NCBI GenBank assembly: GCA_018609755.1
Contig: JAHENZ010000228.1
Coordinates: 1 to 54,073 of the forward strand
Source of the DNA: Salinivenus sp.
GTDB taxonomy: Bacteria; Bacteroidota; Rhodothermia; Rhodothermales; Salinibacteraceae
Direction: 5' to 3'
Length of the DNA stretch: 54,073 nucleotides
This document shows positions 1 through 9,246 of the stretch, piece after piece (position 1 is the stretch's first letter; every line of letters begins with the position of its first letter). The notes beneath the pieces are model-generated. The model saw only the letters and a list, made by a program, of their open reading frames with translations. It was not told where the DNA came from and ran no database searches. Both the position numbers and the translations under genes were made by a program.

Positions 1-1251
1 GCCCTTGCGGCCCCCAGCGTCCGCATGATGGCACCGATTCCGGGCAAGTCGGCCGTCGGCGTCGAGATTCCGAACAGCAATCGGGAGCTGGTGCGGCTCC
101 GCGAAGTCCTGGGGACTGCCAAATTCCGGGACACGGACATGACGCTGCCCATTGCAATGGGCAAGACGATTGAGGGGGAGGTCTTCTTGTCCGACCTGAC
201 GAAGATGCCGCACCTGCTCATCGCTGGAGCCACAGGCTCCGGAAAATCGGTAGGCCTCAACTCCCTGATCACGGGGCTCATCTACGCCTGCCATCCGATG
301 AACCTGCGGTTCGTGATTATCGACCCGAAGAAGATCGAGCTGCAGCAGTACACCGCCCTCGAAACGCAGTTTGTGGCCCAACCGCAGGACGTCGACCAGA
401 CAGTCATCACCGACATCGAAGAGGCCTCCGGGGTGCTCAAGAGCGTGGAGAAAGAGATGGAGGAGCGCTACGACCTCCTCTCCGAGGCGAGCGTGCGCGG
501 CATCGACGGATACAACGAAAAGTTCAAGGCTGGTGAGCTCTCGCCGGAAGACGGGCACCGACACATGCCGTACATCGTGGTGGTGGTCGACGAGCTGGCC
601 GACCTCATGATGGCAGTGGGGGACGACATTGAAGGCCCGATCTCCCGTCTCGCGCAGATGGCCCGTGCCGTGGGCATCCACCTCATCCTGGCCACCCAGC
701 GGCCGTCCGTGGACGTCATTACGGGAGTCATCAAGGCCAACTTTCCGTCCCGCATCGCCTACGAGGTGGCCTCGATGGCCGATTCGCGCACCATCCTCGA
801 TCAGGGCGGTGCTGAAGGCCTCGTGGGAAATGGCGACATGCTCTTCCTCAGCGGCAGCGACATGCGGCGCCTGCAGGGGCCCTTCGTCAGCGTCGAGGAG
901 GTGGAAGACGTGGTCGACTTCGTGTCGGAGCAGCCGGGGGTTACGCCCTACGAACTGCCCTCTCTCCTGGATGCCGGACACGGCCCGGACGAAACGCTCG
1001 GCGTAGAAGATACTGACGAACACTTTGAGGAAGCGGCTCGGGTCACCGTCCGCCGACAGCAAGGGTCTGTCTCGCTCCTCCAACGCAAGCTGGCCGTCGG
1101 GTACACACGGGCGGCCCGCATCGTGGACCAGCTCGAAGAGGCCGGAATCGTGGGTCCCCACAACGGCACAAAGGCCCGCGAGGTGCTCGTTGAGAGCGAG
1201 GATGAGCTGGAACGGCTGCTAAAGGGAGAGGAGGTGGACGCTACCGAATAA
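1..1251 (+). CDS. ftsK: DNA translocase FtsK/SpoIIIE, 3' part (5' cut by window edge)
   Basis: Membrane-anchored, ATP-driven DNA pump that moves chromosome ends through the closing septum and activates XerCD recombination (family knowledge). The reading frame is open to base 1, so the N-terminal membrane and linker regions lie outside the window. Visible are the family signature APIPGKSAVGVEIPN, Walker A GATGSGKS (from about base 225), Walker B VVVVDELADL (about bases 577-606), the ATPase stretch ending LATQRPSVDVITG, and a C-terminal winged-helix gamma domain (LQRKLAVGYTRAARIVDQLE) that reads KOPS polarity sites. The internal Met at 25 is not the real start. purK follows 36 bp downstream on the same strand. 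Confidence 0.95.
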   Translation, partial: ALAAPSVRMMAPIPGKSAVGVEIPNSNRELVRLREVLGTAKFRDTDMTLPIAMGKTIEGEVFLSDLTKMPHLLIAGATGSGKSVGLNSLITGLIYACHPMNLRFVIIDPKKIELQQYTALETQFVAQPQDVDQTVITDIEEASGVLKSVEKEMEERYDLLSEASVRGIDGYNEKFKAGELSPEDGHRHMPYIVVVVDELADLMMAVGDDIEGPISRLAQMARAVGIHLILATQRPSVDVITGVIKANFPSRIAYEVASMADSRTILDQGGAEGLVGNGDMLFLSGSDMRRLQGPFVSVEEVEDVVDFVSEQPGVTPYELPSLLDAGHGPDETLGVEDTDEHFEEAARVTVRRQQGSVSLLQRKLAVGYTRAARIVDQLEEAGIVGPHNGTKAREVLVESEDELERLLKGEEVDATE

Positions 1252-1287
1252 CTGCACCATTCTTTTCTTCGACTGTCTGTATTCTCC

Positions 1288-2424
1288 GTGGCATCCTTTC
1301 CAACCATTGGCATCCTCGGCGGCGGCCAGCTCGGCAAGATGATGGCGGCCGACGCCGTCCGCATGAGCGTAAACGTGCGACTCCTCTCCCCCAAGGACGC
1401 AGGGCCGATGCAGGCCTACGCCGACGCTCGGGTCGGCGACTGGACCGATCCGGACGTGCTCCGCGACTTCGGGGCCGACTGCGACGTGATCACGGTCGAG
1501 AGCGAGTGGGCCCCCGCGGCGGAAGCGGCCGACGCTCTTTCCGACGACATTGACGTGTGGCCCGCTCCAGACACGCTGGAGCTGATCAAGGACAAGGGCG
1601 TGCAGAAGCGGCATCTGGCCGACGCCGGCTGTCCCGTTCCGACGTTTGAGTGCTGCGAAACGGTGGACGAGGCCGTGTCGGTCGCCGATGACTTTGGCTA
1701 CCCGGTGGTACTCAAGCAGTACCGGGGCGCGTACGACGGCTACGGAAACGCGACCGTCCACTCCGCCGACGAGCTGCGGACGGCGTGGCCCGACCTGGCG
1801 GCGGACGATGGCCTCATGGTCGAGGTCTTCGCCGAATTCACCCGGGAGCTGGCTGTGCAGGTCGCACGACGGCCCGGCGGCGAGCAGGTAGTCTATCCGG
1901 TGGCCTACACCGTGCAGGAGAATCACCGCTGCCACGCCGTGGAGGTACCGGCAGACGTGAGCGACGCGGTCGAAGAAAAGGCTCGCTCCATCGCCCAGCG
2001 GTCCGTCGACGCGGTAAACGGGGTCGGACTGATCGCCGTTGAGCTCTTTGAGATGCCGGACGGGCGGGTGCTCGTGAACGAGTTGGCCCCCCGCCCTCAC
2101 AACACCGGCCACTACTCAATCGAGGGGTGTCACACGTCCCAGTTCGAAAACCACGTGCGCGCCATCCTCGACTGGCCCCTTGGCAGCACTGCGCTGCGCT
2201 CCCCCGCCGCCGTCATGGTGAACGTCCTCGGGGACCGGGAGGGCACACCCACCCAGTCCGATACGCTTCCCGACGCTCTTGCCGTTGAGGGCGCAACGCC
2301 CCACATCTACGGCAAGCCCGACGTGCGCCCCGGCCGCAAAATGGGGCACGTGACGGCTCTCGGAACCGACGTCGAGAGTGCCCGTGCCCGCGCCGAACGC
2401 GCCGCCGACGCCATTCACTTGTAA
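1288..2424 (+). CDS. purK: N5-carboxyaminoimidazole ribonucleotide synthase
   Basis: ATP-grasp enzyme of de novo purine synthesis that carboxylates AIR to N5-CAIR with ATP and bicarbonate. The N-terminal IGILGGGQLGKMM loop, the ATP-grasp core (VLKQYRGAYDGYGN; EVFAEFTRELAV) and the C-terminal ELAPRPHNTGHYS motif identify PurK, and 378 residues is the usual length. The start is GTG at 1288: no ATG lies near, and the conserved glycine loop begins only seven residues in. No Shine-Dalgarno sequence is apparent. purE follows after 188 bp, so the pair is ordered purK-purE, the reverse of the common purEK operon. Confidence 0.95.
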   Translation: MASFPTIGILGGGQLGKMMAADAVRMSVNVRLLSPKDAGPMQAYADARVGDWTDPDVLRDFGADCDVITVESEWAPAAEAADALSDDIDVWPAPDTLELIKDKGVQKRHLADAGCPVPTFECCETVDEAVSVADDFGYPVVLKQYRGAYDGYGNATVHSADELRTAWPDLAADDGLMVEVFAEFTRELAVQVARRPGGEQVVYPVAYTVQENHRCHAVEVPADVSDAVEEKARSIAQRSVDAVNGVGLIAVELFEMPDGRVLVNELAPRPHNTGHYSIEGCHTSQFENHVRAILDWPLGSTALRSPAAVMVNVLGDREGTPTQSDTLPDALAVEGATPHIYGKPDVRPGRKMGHVTALGTDVESARARAERAADAIHL

Positions 2425-2612
2425 CGTGATGCTTTTTTCGTCTTCTACTACGTCGAGGACCGATCGGGGCTCTTTTCTCCTTGCACGTGATCCATCATGC
2501 ATAGCGGAGAAGTGAATTGTCAGCATGGGATTGCTCTCACGCTTCCCTCCGCAGGTACGAGAGCCCCCTGGTTGAATTTGCAAACGTCTCTTCAAACGAA
2601 CGATATCGTTCT

Positions 2613-3125
2613 ATGTCCGACCCTTCTGCTCCCCCCGTTGGCATTGCCATGGGCAGCGACTCCGACCTTCCCGTGATGGAGGCTGCCGCAGACGTGCTCG
2701 ACGACTTTGACGTCGCCTATGAGATGCGCGTCCTCTCCGCCCACCGTACGCCGGGCGTGATGAAAGAGTACGCCGAGACCGCCCACGAGCGAGGGGTTGA
2801 GGTCATTATCGCCGGAGCGGGAGGAGCCGCTCACCTGCCTGGCATGATTGCTGCAGGCACACCTCTCCCCGTCATCGGCGTCCCGGTGAAGACGAGCAAG
2901 CTCAACGGGGTCGATTCGCTGCTCTCCATCGTGCAGATGCCTGGAGGCGTTCCCGTCGGCTCCGTCGCCATCAACGCCGCCGACAACGCTGCGCTCCTGG
3001 CCCTGCAGATTCTCGGCACGGGCCGTCCGGATCTTCGGGACCAGATGATCCAGTACAAGGAGAGCTTGACCGAAAAGGTCGCGGAGATGGACAAGCGAGT
3101 GCAAGAGCGATCGACGAGCAACTGA
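2613..3125 (+). CDS. purE: N5-CAIR mutase
   Basis: Class I PurE, which converts N5-CAIR to CAIR, the step after PurK. It shows the glycine-rich nucleotide loop GSDSDLPVM near the N-terminus, the catalytic SAHRTP motif (His) and AGAGGAAHLPGM. Length is 170 residues from the ATG at 2613. The frame stays open to 2517, but the upstream residues have no family resemblance, so 2613 is preferred. It lies downstream of purK on the same strand and is probably cotranscribed. Confidence 0.95.
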   Translation: MSDPSAPPVGIAMGSDSDLPVMEAAADVLDDFDVAYEMRVLSAHRTPGVMKEYAETAHERGVEVIIAGAGGAAHLPGMIAAGTPLPVIGVPVKTSKLNGVDSLLSIVQMPGGVPVGSVAINAADNAALLALQILGTGRPDLRDQMIQYKESLTEKVAEMDKRVQERSTSN

Positions 3126-3157
3126 CTCCCTGAGCTTTTTCCAACCTGTTTGTTCTT

Positions 3158-5560
3158 ATGAAGCGTCTTCGTTTCGCTGTTGTCCTGTTGGGTCTCTCTC
3201 TTGGACTGTTCTGGGCGATACGGCCTGCCTCAGCCCAACAGCAGCCCACCCTCCCCTCCCACCGGCACGCAAACGTCGTTCAGGACCTTCAGTCCGTCCA
3301 GCGCCACACCCTTCCCCCCGTGGACACGGAGGCGCTTCGAACTGAAGACGCCGAACGCTCAGGTCAGATTGGTCCCTATCGCTACGGCACAGTCGTCGAG
3401 ACCAACCTGACCCCTCGCCGCAACGGAACGTGGGAACGGCTACCCGGGGGGCACTGGCTCTGGCGCCTGCGTATCCACTCCCAGGACGCCCGTTCTCTGA
3501 GTCTCGCGTTCACGACCTTTAAAATCCCCAGAGGTGCTTCCCTTTCTGTCTACGGGCCAGACCAAACAATCGTGAGAGGTCCTTACACGCATCAGGATGC
3601 AACAAATGGGCAGCACCGAACTCCGATCGTGAAGGGCGACGAACTCATCGTAGAGCTCCACGTGCCTCACGGTCGCCGCTCCAACACAGACATCGCCATC
3701 GGCAAGGTCGTCCACGGCTATCGCTCCCTTTTCTCTCGTTCAGGGAGGTCCTCATCCAAGTCGGGTACCTGTAACGTCGACGTCGCCTGCGAAGAGGCAG
3801 ACCCCTGGCGCGAACAGGTCAGCGCAGTCGCCCGGTACACATTTGAAGCCCAGGGAAGCACGTTCTCTTGTAGTGGTTCTCTCGTCAACAACACTGACGA
3901 AGACAACACGCCCTACTTTCTCACAGCGGAGCACTGCATCAATTCTTCGGACCGGGCCAATTCGATGGTCTTCTACTGGAACTACCAGAATTCGACGTGT
4001 CGAACGCCCGGAACGACGGAGAATGGAACCGTCACGAACGACGACCCGACGGACCAAACGTCCTCTGGGGCCATTCTGCGAGCCCGCTATGGAGGCACTC
4101 ACGAAGATGGAACGATTTCCGGAAAGTCCGACTTGTCTCTCGTCGAAATCGACGACCAGATTCCCTTTTCCTACGATCTCTTCTTTAGCGGTTGGAGCCG
4201 CGAAGGTCAATCCCCCCAGGAAAGTGTGACCATTCACCACCCGCAGGGACACGGGAAGCGGATTAGCTTTGACCAGGACCCGTCAACCATTACTGCGTAT
4301 GGCGGCAATAATGGAGGGGACACCCACCTCCGCATCGGAGACTGGGAAATTGGAACGACGGAACGAGGATCGTCCGGCTCCCCTCTATTCGATAGCAATC
4401 AGCGGATCGTTGGTGTCCTATCAGGCGGAAAAGCCGGGTGTGGAGGAGACGGGGATGCCGAGGACAACAATGAGCCGGACTGGTATGGTCGGGCTGCTCC
4501 AGGCTTCGACAATGGAGACTACCAGAGCTCTACACTGGCCGAGTGGCTGGACCCAACAAACTCGGGCACACAAACCCTCGACGGCATTCCGCAGGTGGAC
4601 GCAGATGATAGCACTCCCCCTGCCAAAATCGACGATTTGACGGTCTCTTCCACTGACACGACCTCCATGACCCTAGAGTGGACGGCCTCTGGGGACGACG
4701 GCAATCAGGGCACTGCGCAGGAATATGACCTTCGCTACGCCACCTTCCCCATCGATTCGGACGACGATTTTGCGTCGGCAATCAAGGTGGCAGACATTCC
4801 CTCTCCGAAGGCTGCCGGGACAACCCAGAGCACGGAGGTCACCGGCCTCGTTCCCGATAGCACGTATTACTTTGCCATTCGTGCAATCGACGACGGCCGA
4901 AATGAATCCGTGACTGGTACGACGGGAGCGACCCCTCTTCCCGACAAGATCGCTCCAGCCTCCATTCAGAATATCCGAATTACGAACGTAAACACTACTG
5001 ATTTGGAAGTGACGCTTGAGTGGACGGCCACGGGCGATGATCGGCGTCGAGGAACCGCCTCAAGCTATGAACTCCGATATGCCGAATCTCCAATAGAGAC
5101 CGAAACGGACTTCCAAAATGCAACTCCGGTCACTGGACTTCCTCAACCCGCGAAGAGTTCGCGTACAGAAACGGTTCGAGTAACAAAAACAGACGGCCTG
5201 GAACAGGGAGAGCCCTATCATTTCGCCCTGAAAGCTCTCGACAACGCCGGAAATTCGTCTCCACAAGCGATCCCTGAGGAAAAAGCAGTACTGGTCAGAG
5301 ACATTTCCGTGAGTCAAGGTACCGCGGCGTCAAACCAGACCATTCAGTTTGTGGTGAAGGAAACCCAAACCGTCCGAGTCGAGATGTACGACCTCCTGGG
5401 CCGCCACATCGGCGTGCTCTTCAACAACGAAGTCCAGGAGGGACTCGAACGGGTCGTACAAATTGACGCGACCCGTCGTCGGCTGTCGAGTGGTCCATAC
5501 TTCCTCCGTTTCACGGGAAAGACCTTTACGGAAACCCGGAAGATTATGGTCTTGAAGTGA
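3158..5560 (+). CDS. Secreted lysyl-endopeptidase-like serine protease with two FN3 domains and a C-terminal sorting module
   Basis: An 800-residue exported protease. A signal peptide (residues 1-26, hydrophobic core then ASA) is followed by a prodomain-like region to about 205 and a chymotrypsin-fold domain with catalytic His259 (LTAEHC), Asp325 (KSDLSLVE) and Ser406 (RGSSGSPLF). Cysteines around CNVDVAC, SCSG, HC and CGG match the Lys-C/Achromobacter protease I type. Two fibronectin type III domains follow (about 484-594 and 596-714, each with LEWTA.GDD). The last ~75 residues (VEMYDLLGR...LSSGPYFLR...KIMVLK) look like a type IX secretion sorting module. Lys specificity is inferred only. 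The downstream hairpin at 5688 may end the transcript. Confidence 0.88.
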   Translation: MKRLRFAVVLLGLSLGLFWAIRPASAQQQPTLPSHRHANVVQDLQSVQRHTLPPVDTEALRTEDAERSGQIGPYRYGTVVETNLTPRRNGTWERLPGGHWLWRLRIHSQDARSLSLAFTTFKIPRGASLSVYGPDQTIVRGPYTHQDATNGQHRTPIVKGDELIVELHVPHGRRSNTDIAIGKVVHGYRSLFSRSGRSSSKSGTCNVDVACEEADPWREQVSAVARYTFEAQGSTFSCSGSLVNNTDEDNTPYFLTAEHCINSSDRANSMVFYWNYQNSTCRTPGTTENGTVTNDDPTDQTSSGAILRARYGGTHEDGTISGKSDLSLVEIDDQIPFSYDLFFSGWSREGQSPQESVTIHHPQGHGKRISFDQDPSTITAYGGNNGGDTHLRIGDWEIGTTERGSSGSPLFDSNQRIVGVLSGGKAGCGGDGDAEDNNEPDWYGRAAPGFDNGDYQSSTLAEWLDPTNSGTQTLDGIPQVDADDSTPPAKIDDLTVSSTDTTSMTLEWTASGDDGNQGTAQEYDLRYATFPIDSDDDFASAIKVADIPSPKAAGTTQSTEVTGLVPDSTYYFAIRAIDDGRNESVTGTTGATPLPDKIAPASIQNIRITNVNTTDLEVTLEWTATGDDRRRGTASSYELRYAESPIETETDFQNATPVTGLPQPAKSSRTETVRVTKTDGLEQGEPYHFALKALDNAGNSSPQAIPEEKAVLVRDISVSQGTAASNQTIQFVVKETQTVRVEMYDLLGRHIGVLFNNEVQEGLERVVQIDATRRRLSSGPYFLRFTGKTFTETRKIMVLK

Positions 5561-5598
5561 ATCCCGGTCTTCCCCTTTTCTCCTGTGACCTTGTGAGG

Positions 5599-5684
5599 CT
5601 AGTGACCTTGCACAACTACTCTGGCGGTTTCGAGCGTCGGTCACCTGACGTCACAATCGTCAGCGTTTGCTAGTAGCGGTCGAT
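5599..5684 (-). repeat. 86-bp dispersed repeat, copy 1 (inverted relative to copy 2)
   Basis: The reverse complement of this stretch matches 44493-44578 over 86 bp without gaps, with 8 mismatches counted by eye (about 91 percent). Similarity stops abruptly on both sides in both copies, so this is a discrete unit. It lies just downstream of the protease stop. No terminal inverted repeats and no ORF were seen. Confidence 0.85.
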
Positions 5685-5687
5685 CAG

Positions 5688-5716
5688 GTGGCGCCGTTGG
5701 AATCCAACGGCGCCAC
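5688..5716. terminator. Strong 13-bp stem-loop in a convergent intergenic region
   Basis: Perfect inverted repeat GTGGCGCCGTTGG with loop AAT and the exact complementary arm. It lies 128 bp past the protease stop and 159 bp past the tyrS stop, a natural place for a bidirectional terminator. There is no clear T-run on either strand, so intrinsic termination is uncertain. Confidence 0.5.
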
Positions 5717-5874
5717 GAATAACATTTAATGTAGGAAAGGGAGGAAGGCCTGACGTTGCCCGAGATCGCGCTTCCCTATACCAGAAGTTTACATCCGGAC
5801 TAGGCATCCACTCTCGGTGGAGGACAGCCCGCAGGTCATCTCACCCACCGTGCTCTGAAGCCGGAGCCAATACG

Positions 5875-7104
5875 CTACTCTCTCCCGTTCCAGACGATGC
5901 GGGCGTACCGGCGCTTGCCGACCTTCAGGACGAACGGGGCCTGCTCGGAAACGTCCACGTACAATCCCGTGTCCTCCACCGTCTCGTCGTCAATGGAGAC
6001 GGCCCCCTGCTCGATCAGTCGGCGACCTTCACTGTTCGACTCGGTGAGGTCAGCGTTGCGCATGAGGTTGAGGAGACCCACCTCCTGCCCGGCCTCGGCG
6101 TCGGGCTGAAACTCCGGAATCTCGTCCGGCGTGCCCCCTTCCACGACCGTCTGTTCGAAGTGCTGCTGTGCCGCGTCGGCCTCCTCCTCGCTGTGGTACA
6201 TCGTTACGATGCGACGAGCGAGCTGGGCCTTCGCGTCGCGCGGGTTCTCCTGCGCAAACGCCTTCACCTTGGGAAGATCCTCCGTCGGCACGTCGGTAAT
6301 GAGCTCCACGTACCGGTAGATGAGGTCGTCCGAAATGGACATAACCTTTCCGTACATGTCCTCCGGCGCCTCCGTGATGCCGATGGCGTTGTCGAGGGAC
6401 TTCGACATCTTCTCCGTACCGTCGGTCCCCTCCAACAGCGGCAGCATCATACACACCTGCGGATCCTGCCCCTGGGCCTCTTGAATTTGGCGTCCGAGCA
6501 GCAGGTTGAAGCGCTGGTCCGTCCCGCCCAGCTCCACGTCGGCCTCGATGTGCACCGAGTCCTGCGCCTGCGCCAGCGGATACAGAAATTCGTGGATGCT
6601 GATCGGCTGCCCGGCCTCATATCGATTCTTGAAGTCCTCTCGCTCCAGCATCCGCGCCACCGTCTGCTGCGCCGAGAGCTCGATCACGTCGCTGAACGAC
6701 ATCGCGTCCAGCCACTCGGAGTTGTAGAGGATTTCTGTCTTTTCCGGATCGAGGATGCGCGTGGCCTGGTCGTAATAGGTTTGCCCGTGCCGCCGCGTCT
6801 CTTCGAGCGTGAGCTGGGGCCGCGTCTTGGACCGCCCGGACGGGTCCCCAATCATCCCGGTAAAGTCGCCGACGATGAGGATGGCCCGGTGGCCGAGATC
6901 CTGAAACTGCCGGAGCTTGCGGAGCACAACCGTATGCCCGAGGTGTAGATCGGGCCGACTCGGGTCGCACCCAAGCTTCACGGTGAGTGGTGTCTCGGTC
7001 TCACGGGACTGTTCAACTTTTTCGACGAGCTCGTCTTCGGGAACGAGCTCCTCCACCCCGCGGCGAAGGACCTCCATCTGCTCGTCAACCGGTGGAAAGG
7101 CCAT
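5875..7104 (-). CDS. tyrS: Tyrosyl-tRNA synthetase
   Basis: Class I aminoacyl-tRNA synthetase charging tRNA-Tyr. It has the HIGH-type motif HLGH at residues 54-57 inside DPSRPDLHLGHTVVL, the VGDFTGMIGDPSGR segment of the Rossmann fold, and a KMSKS loop at 232-236, which is the TyrZ-like variant rather than KFGKT. The C-terminal S4-like RNA-binding domain ends with VLKVGKRRYARIVW. ATG at 7104 gives 409 residues. The frame continues to 7212, but those residues are not family-like. AGGAG lies about 14 nt upstream of this ATG. It is the last gene of the minus-strand block, with 176 bp between it and smpB. Confidence 0.95.
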   Translation of the reverse strand: MAFPPVDEQMEVLRRGVEELVPEDELVEKVEQSRETETPLTVKLGCDPSRPDLHLGHTVVLRKLRQFQDLGHRAILIVGDFTGMIGDPSGRSKTRPQLTLEETRRHGQTYYDQATRILDPEKTEILYNSEWLDAMSFSDVIELSAQQTVARMLEREDFKNRYEAGQPISIHEFLYPLAQAQDSVHIEADVELGGTDQRFNLLLGRQIQEAQGQDPQVCMMLPLLEGTDGTEKMSKSLDNAIGITEAPEDMYGKVMSISDDLIYRYVELITDVPTEDLPKVKAFAQENPRDAKAQLARRIVTMYHSEEEADAAQQHFEQTVVEGGTPDEIPEFQPDAEAGQEVGLLNLMRNADLTESNSEGRRLIEQGAVSIDDETVEDTGLYVDVSEQAPFVLKVGKRRYARIVWNGRE

Positions 7105-7280
7105 GTTTGTATTCTGGTCTCCTGATAGTGAGAAATGATTTGACAGGGAGTCCCCCTCAAGTTGGCTGAGGCCATAGTTCAAAGACGGTAGACGACGAAC
7201 CGCAGACGACATCAGAAAATGGGTACAGCACGTCCACTACCACGAGCACTCACTCATGACTCACAACGCATCAACTTAAG

Positions 7281-7745
7281 TCAGAGGTTGTACTCCCGCT
7301 TCGTCTGCTGCATACGCCGGTTCTCTTCTCGCTCCTTAATGACCTGACGCTTGTCGTGCTGTTTCCGGCCTTTCGCCAGCCCGATTTTCAGCTTCGCCCA
7401 ACCGTCCCGGAAGTAAAGCTCCAGTGGCACGATCGTGTACCGCTTCTTCTCCGCCATGTCGCCCCACGACTCAATCTCCTGATCGTGCATCAGCAACTTA
7501 CGGTCGCGGCGCGGCTCGTGGCCAAAGGGCCCGGCCTGATCGTACGGCTTCACGTACATGCCGTGGATCTTCATTTCGCCGTAGCGGTCCACCTGGCAGT
7601 ACGCCCCATCGAGGCTCACCTTGCCCTGGCGCACCGACTTCACCTCGGAGCCCTCAAGGACGATGCCCGCTTCCAGCGTCTCCTCGATGTCGTATTCGAA
7701 CTGCGCCTTCTTATTGCGCTCAACAATCTCAACGCCTTCGGCCAT
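7281..7745 (-). CDS. smpB: SsrA (tmRNA)-binding protein SmpB
   Basis: RNA-binding partner of tmRNA in trans-translation, rescuing stalled ribosomes. 154 residues, full length. Family signatures are the early beta-barrel segment ([20 protein letters not shown] followed by GSEVKS), the [19 protein letters not shown] core, and a basic C-terminal tail that enters the mRNA channel, beginning HDKRQ. No tmRNA gene could be recognised nearby. It lies between mqnA and tyrS on the same strand. Confidence 0.95.
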   Translation of the reverse strand: MAEGVEIVERNKKAQFEYDIEETLEAGIVLEGSEVKSVRQGKVSLDGAYCQVDRYGEMKIHGMYVKPYDQAGPFGHEPRRDRKLLMHDQEIESWGDMAEKKRYTIVPLELYFRDGWAKLKIGLAKGRKQHDKRQVIKEREENRRMQQTKREYNL

Positions 7746-7808
7746 GGCACGCAGGTGGGCTCAATGAGACAAACGACACTGACGGCTCCCCTTCGTCAAT
7801 TACTCAAC

Positions 7809-8624
7809 TCATGACTCGGACTCTTCTTCTTCCTCCTCGTCCTCATCAAGAAAGACAAACGGAAGATCCGGGACTTCCTCCGTCACGTCGTAGTAGAAGA
7901 GATACTTCCGAAACTCGGTCAGACTGGCAATGGCCAGCTTGTCGAGTCCCGTCCGCAGGTCCTCCCGATAGAATGCATTCAAGGTTTTGGAGGTCTCTTG
8001 TGCCTGCACCCACACGTCGCGGTTCTCCTCGGCCGCCCGGGCGGAGGCAATGAGCGCCTCAATCATCTCGTCGGTGGCCTGGTCGCGCTTGGTAACGTAG
8101 ATCCCCCACACCATCGGGTAGTTGGTGAGCTCGTACCACTCCTGCCCCACGTCGATCGTAAAGGGCTCGGTCTGGAGCGACGGCACGTTCGGCCCGACCA
8201 GTAGCGAGGCATCCTCGTCCACCTCCAGCAGCTCGGTCGGCGAGTGGCCGTCGTACGGGACGAAGGTGGGATCCACCCCGTAGTGTTCGTGCATAATGAT
8301 CCGGGTCACGACCCGCTCCTGCGCCACCCGCCGGTCGTAGGCGATGGTCTCGGGAAAGTCGTGCAGCCCCCCGCCCCACACGAGCTTCGCGTACGGGTAG
8401 TCCCAGGACACGAGGCCCACGCTCGGAATGACGTCGATTGCGTCACTCGCCTGCAGGGCCAGCATCGTGGGCAGCAGGGCCACGTCCACCTCATCCTCCA
8501 CGAACCGCGCCGCACATTCTTCCGGGCGGTATCGTTTGATTGAAAACGGATTCTCAACCGCCCCCGACGTAAATCCGGAGACGAGAAACTCGGCCGGTGG
8601 GTAGTCCCAGGTTGCGAGCTCCAT
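7809..8624 (-). CDS. mqnA: MqnA/MqnD-family menaquinone biosynthesis protein, most likely chorismate dehydratase MqnA
   Basis: MqnA removes water from chorismate to give 3-[(1-carboxyvinyl)oxy]benzoate, the first step of the futalosine menaquinone route. The fold is a periplasmic-binding-protein type. N-terminal ATWDYPPAEFLVSGF aligns with the MqnA start, and DVALLPTMLALQ matches the family's DVALVPS-type motif. VGPNVPSLQTEPFTIDVGQEW.LTNYPMVWGIYV is also typical. The last ~20 residues are an almost pure Asp/Glu tail. Placement in the MqnA rather than MqnD branch rests on length (271) and the N-terminus, and is not certain. No other mqn genes are in the window. Confidence 0.78.
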   Translation of the reverse strand: MELATWDYPPAEFLVSGFTSGAVENPFSIKRYRPEECAARFVEDEVDVALLPTMLALQASDAIDVIPSVGLVSWDYPYAKLVWGGGLHDFPETIAYDRRVAQERVVTRIIMHEHYGVDPTFVPYDGHSPTELLEVDEDASLLVGPNVPSLQTEPFTIDVGQEWYELTNYPMVWGIYVTKRDQATDEMIEALIASARAAEENRDVWVQAQETSKTLNAFYREDLRTGLDKLAIASLTEFRKYLFYYDVTEEVPDLPFVFLDEDEEEEEESES

Positions 8625-8847
8625 ACGCGGTGGAAATCAATTCAGGGATACAAAACAGGATCTTTCCCTCAAAACGCTCAGTGGCCGGGTCTCCCCTCGG
8701 GAATCCGCTCGAACCATCGGCAACGCCCCCACCCTCCTAAACACAAGAACGAAGACCTCACAACTCTTCAACGCACGATCTCCCGTCTCCACGTCATCCC
8801 CGCAGGGGGCAGTCTCCAGGGCGGGTCGGCCGTTTCAGCCAAACGGA

Positions 8848-9207
8848 CTACTCATCATCCTGCACGCGCTCCTTCACGCGAGCGGACTTCCCCACGCGAT
8901 CACGGAGGAACGAGAGATTGGACCGGCGGACCTTGCCGCGCCGGACCACCTCAATTTTGGCAATTCGAGGCGAGTGGATCGGGAAGATCCGTTCCACACC
9001 GGTGCCCTCCGACATTTTTCGGACCGTGAAGGTCTCGCTTGCACCGGAGCCGCGTCGATTGAGGCAAATGCCTTCAAATTTCTGAATTCGTTCCTTTTCG
9101 CCTTCGACCACGCGCAGGTGGACGTTAACGGTATCCCCCACGTCAAAGTCGGGAATGTCGTCCCGGAATTGCGTGGCCTCGACGACGCTCATCAGGTCAG
9201 TGGCCAT
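8848..9207 (-). CDS. rplS: 50S ribosomal protein L19
   Basis: Large-subunit protein at the 30S-50S interface. 119 residues with [20 protein letters not shown], the [20 protein letters not shown] core, [13 protein letters not shown] and [22 protein letters not shown], a complete L19. It is the last gene of the classic rpsP-rimM-trmD-rplS string, 39 bp after trmD. A short hairpin (CCGTTT/AAACGG) sits immediately past the stop on the minus strand. Confidence 0.97.
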   Translation of the reverse strand: MATDLMSVVEATQFRDDIPDFDVGDTVNVHLRVVEGEKERIQKFEGICLNRRGSGASETFTVRKMSEGTGVERIFPIHSPRIAKIEVVRRGKVRRSNLSFLRDRVGKSARVKERVQDDE

Positions 9208-9246
9208 GGCTCTAGATTGGGTTGTCAGTAAAAGGGAATGTCGAAA

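Larger units (their letters stand above)
5561..5874. other. Intergenic region between convergent protease and tyrS genes
   Basis: About 314 bp without a credible gene. It holds one copy of an 86-bp dispersed repeat (5599-5684) and, directly beside it, a perfect 13-bp stem-loop (5688-5716). Nothing else was recognised. Confidence 0.6.

Noticed and set aside
7105-7280. Possible tmRNA gene next to smpB
   Set aside because: The spacer is too short and has no tag-reading frame or tRNA-like ends.
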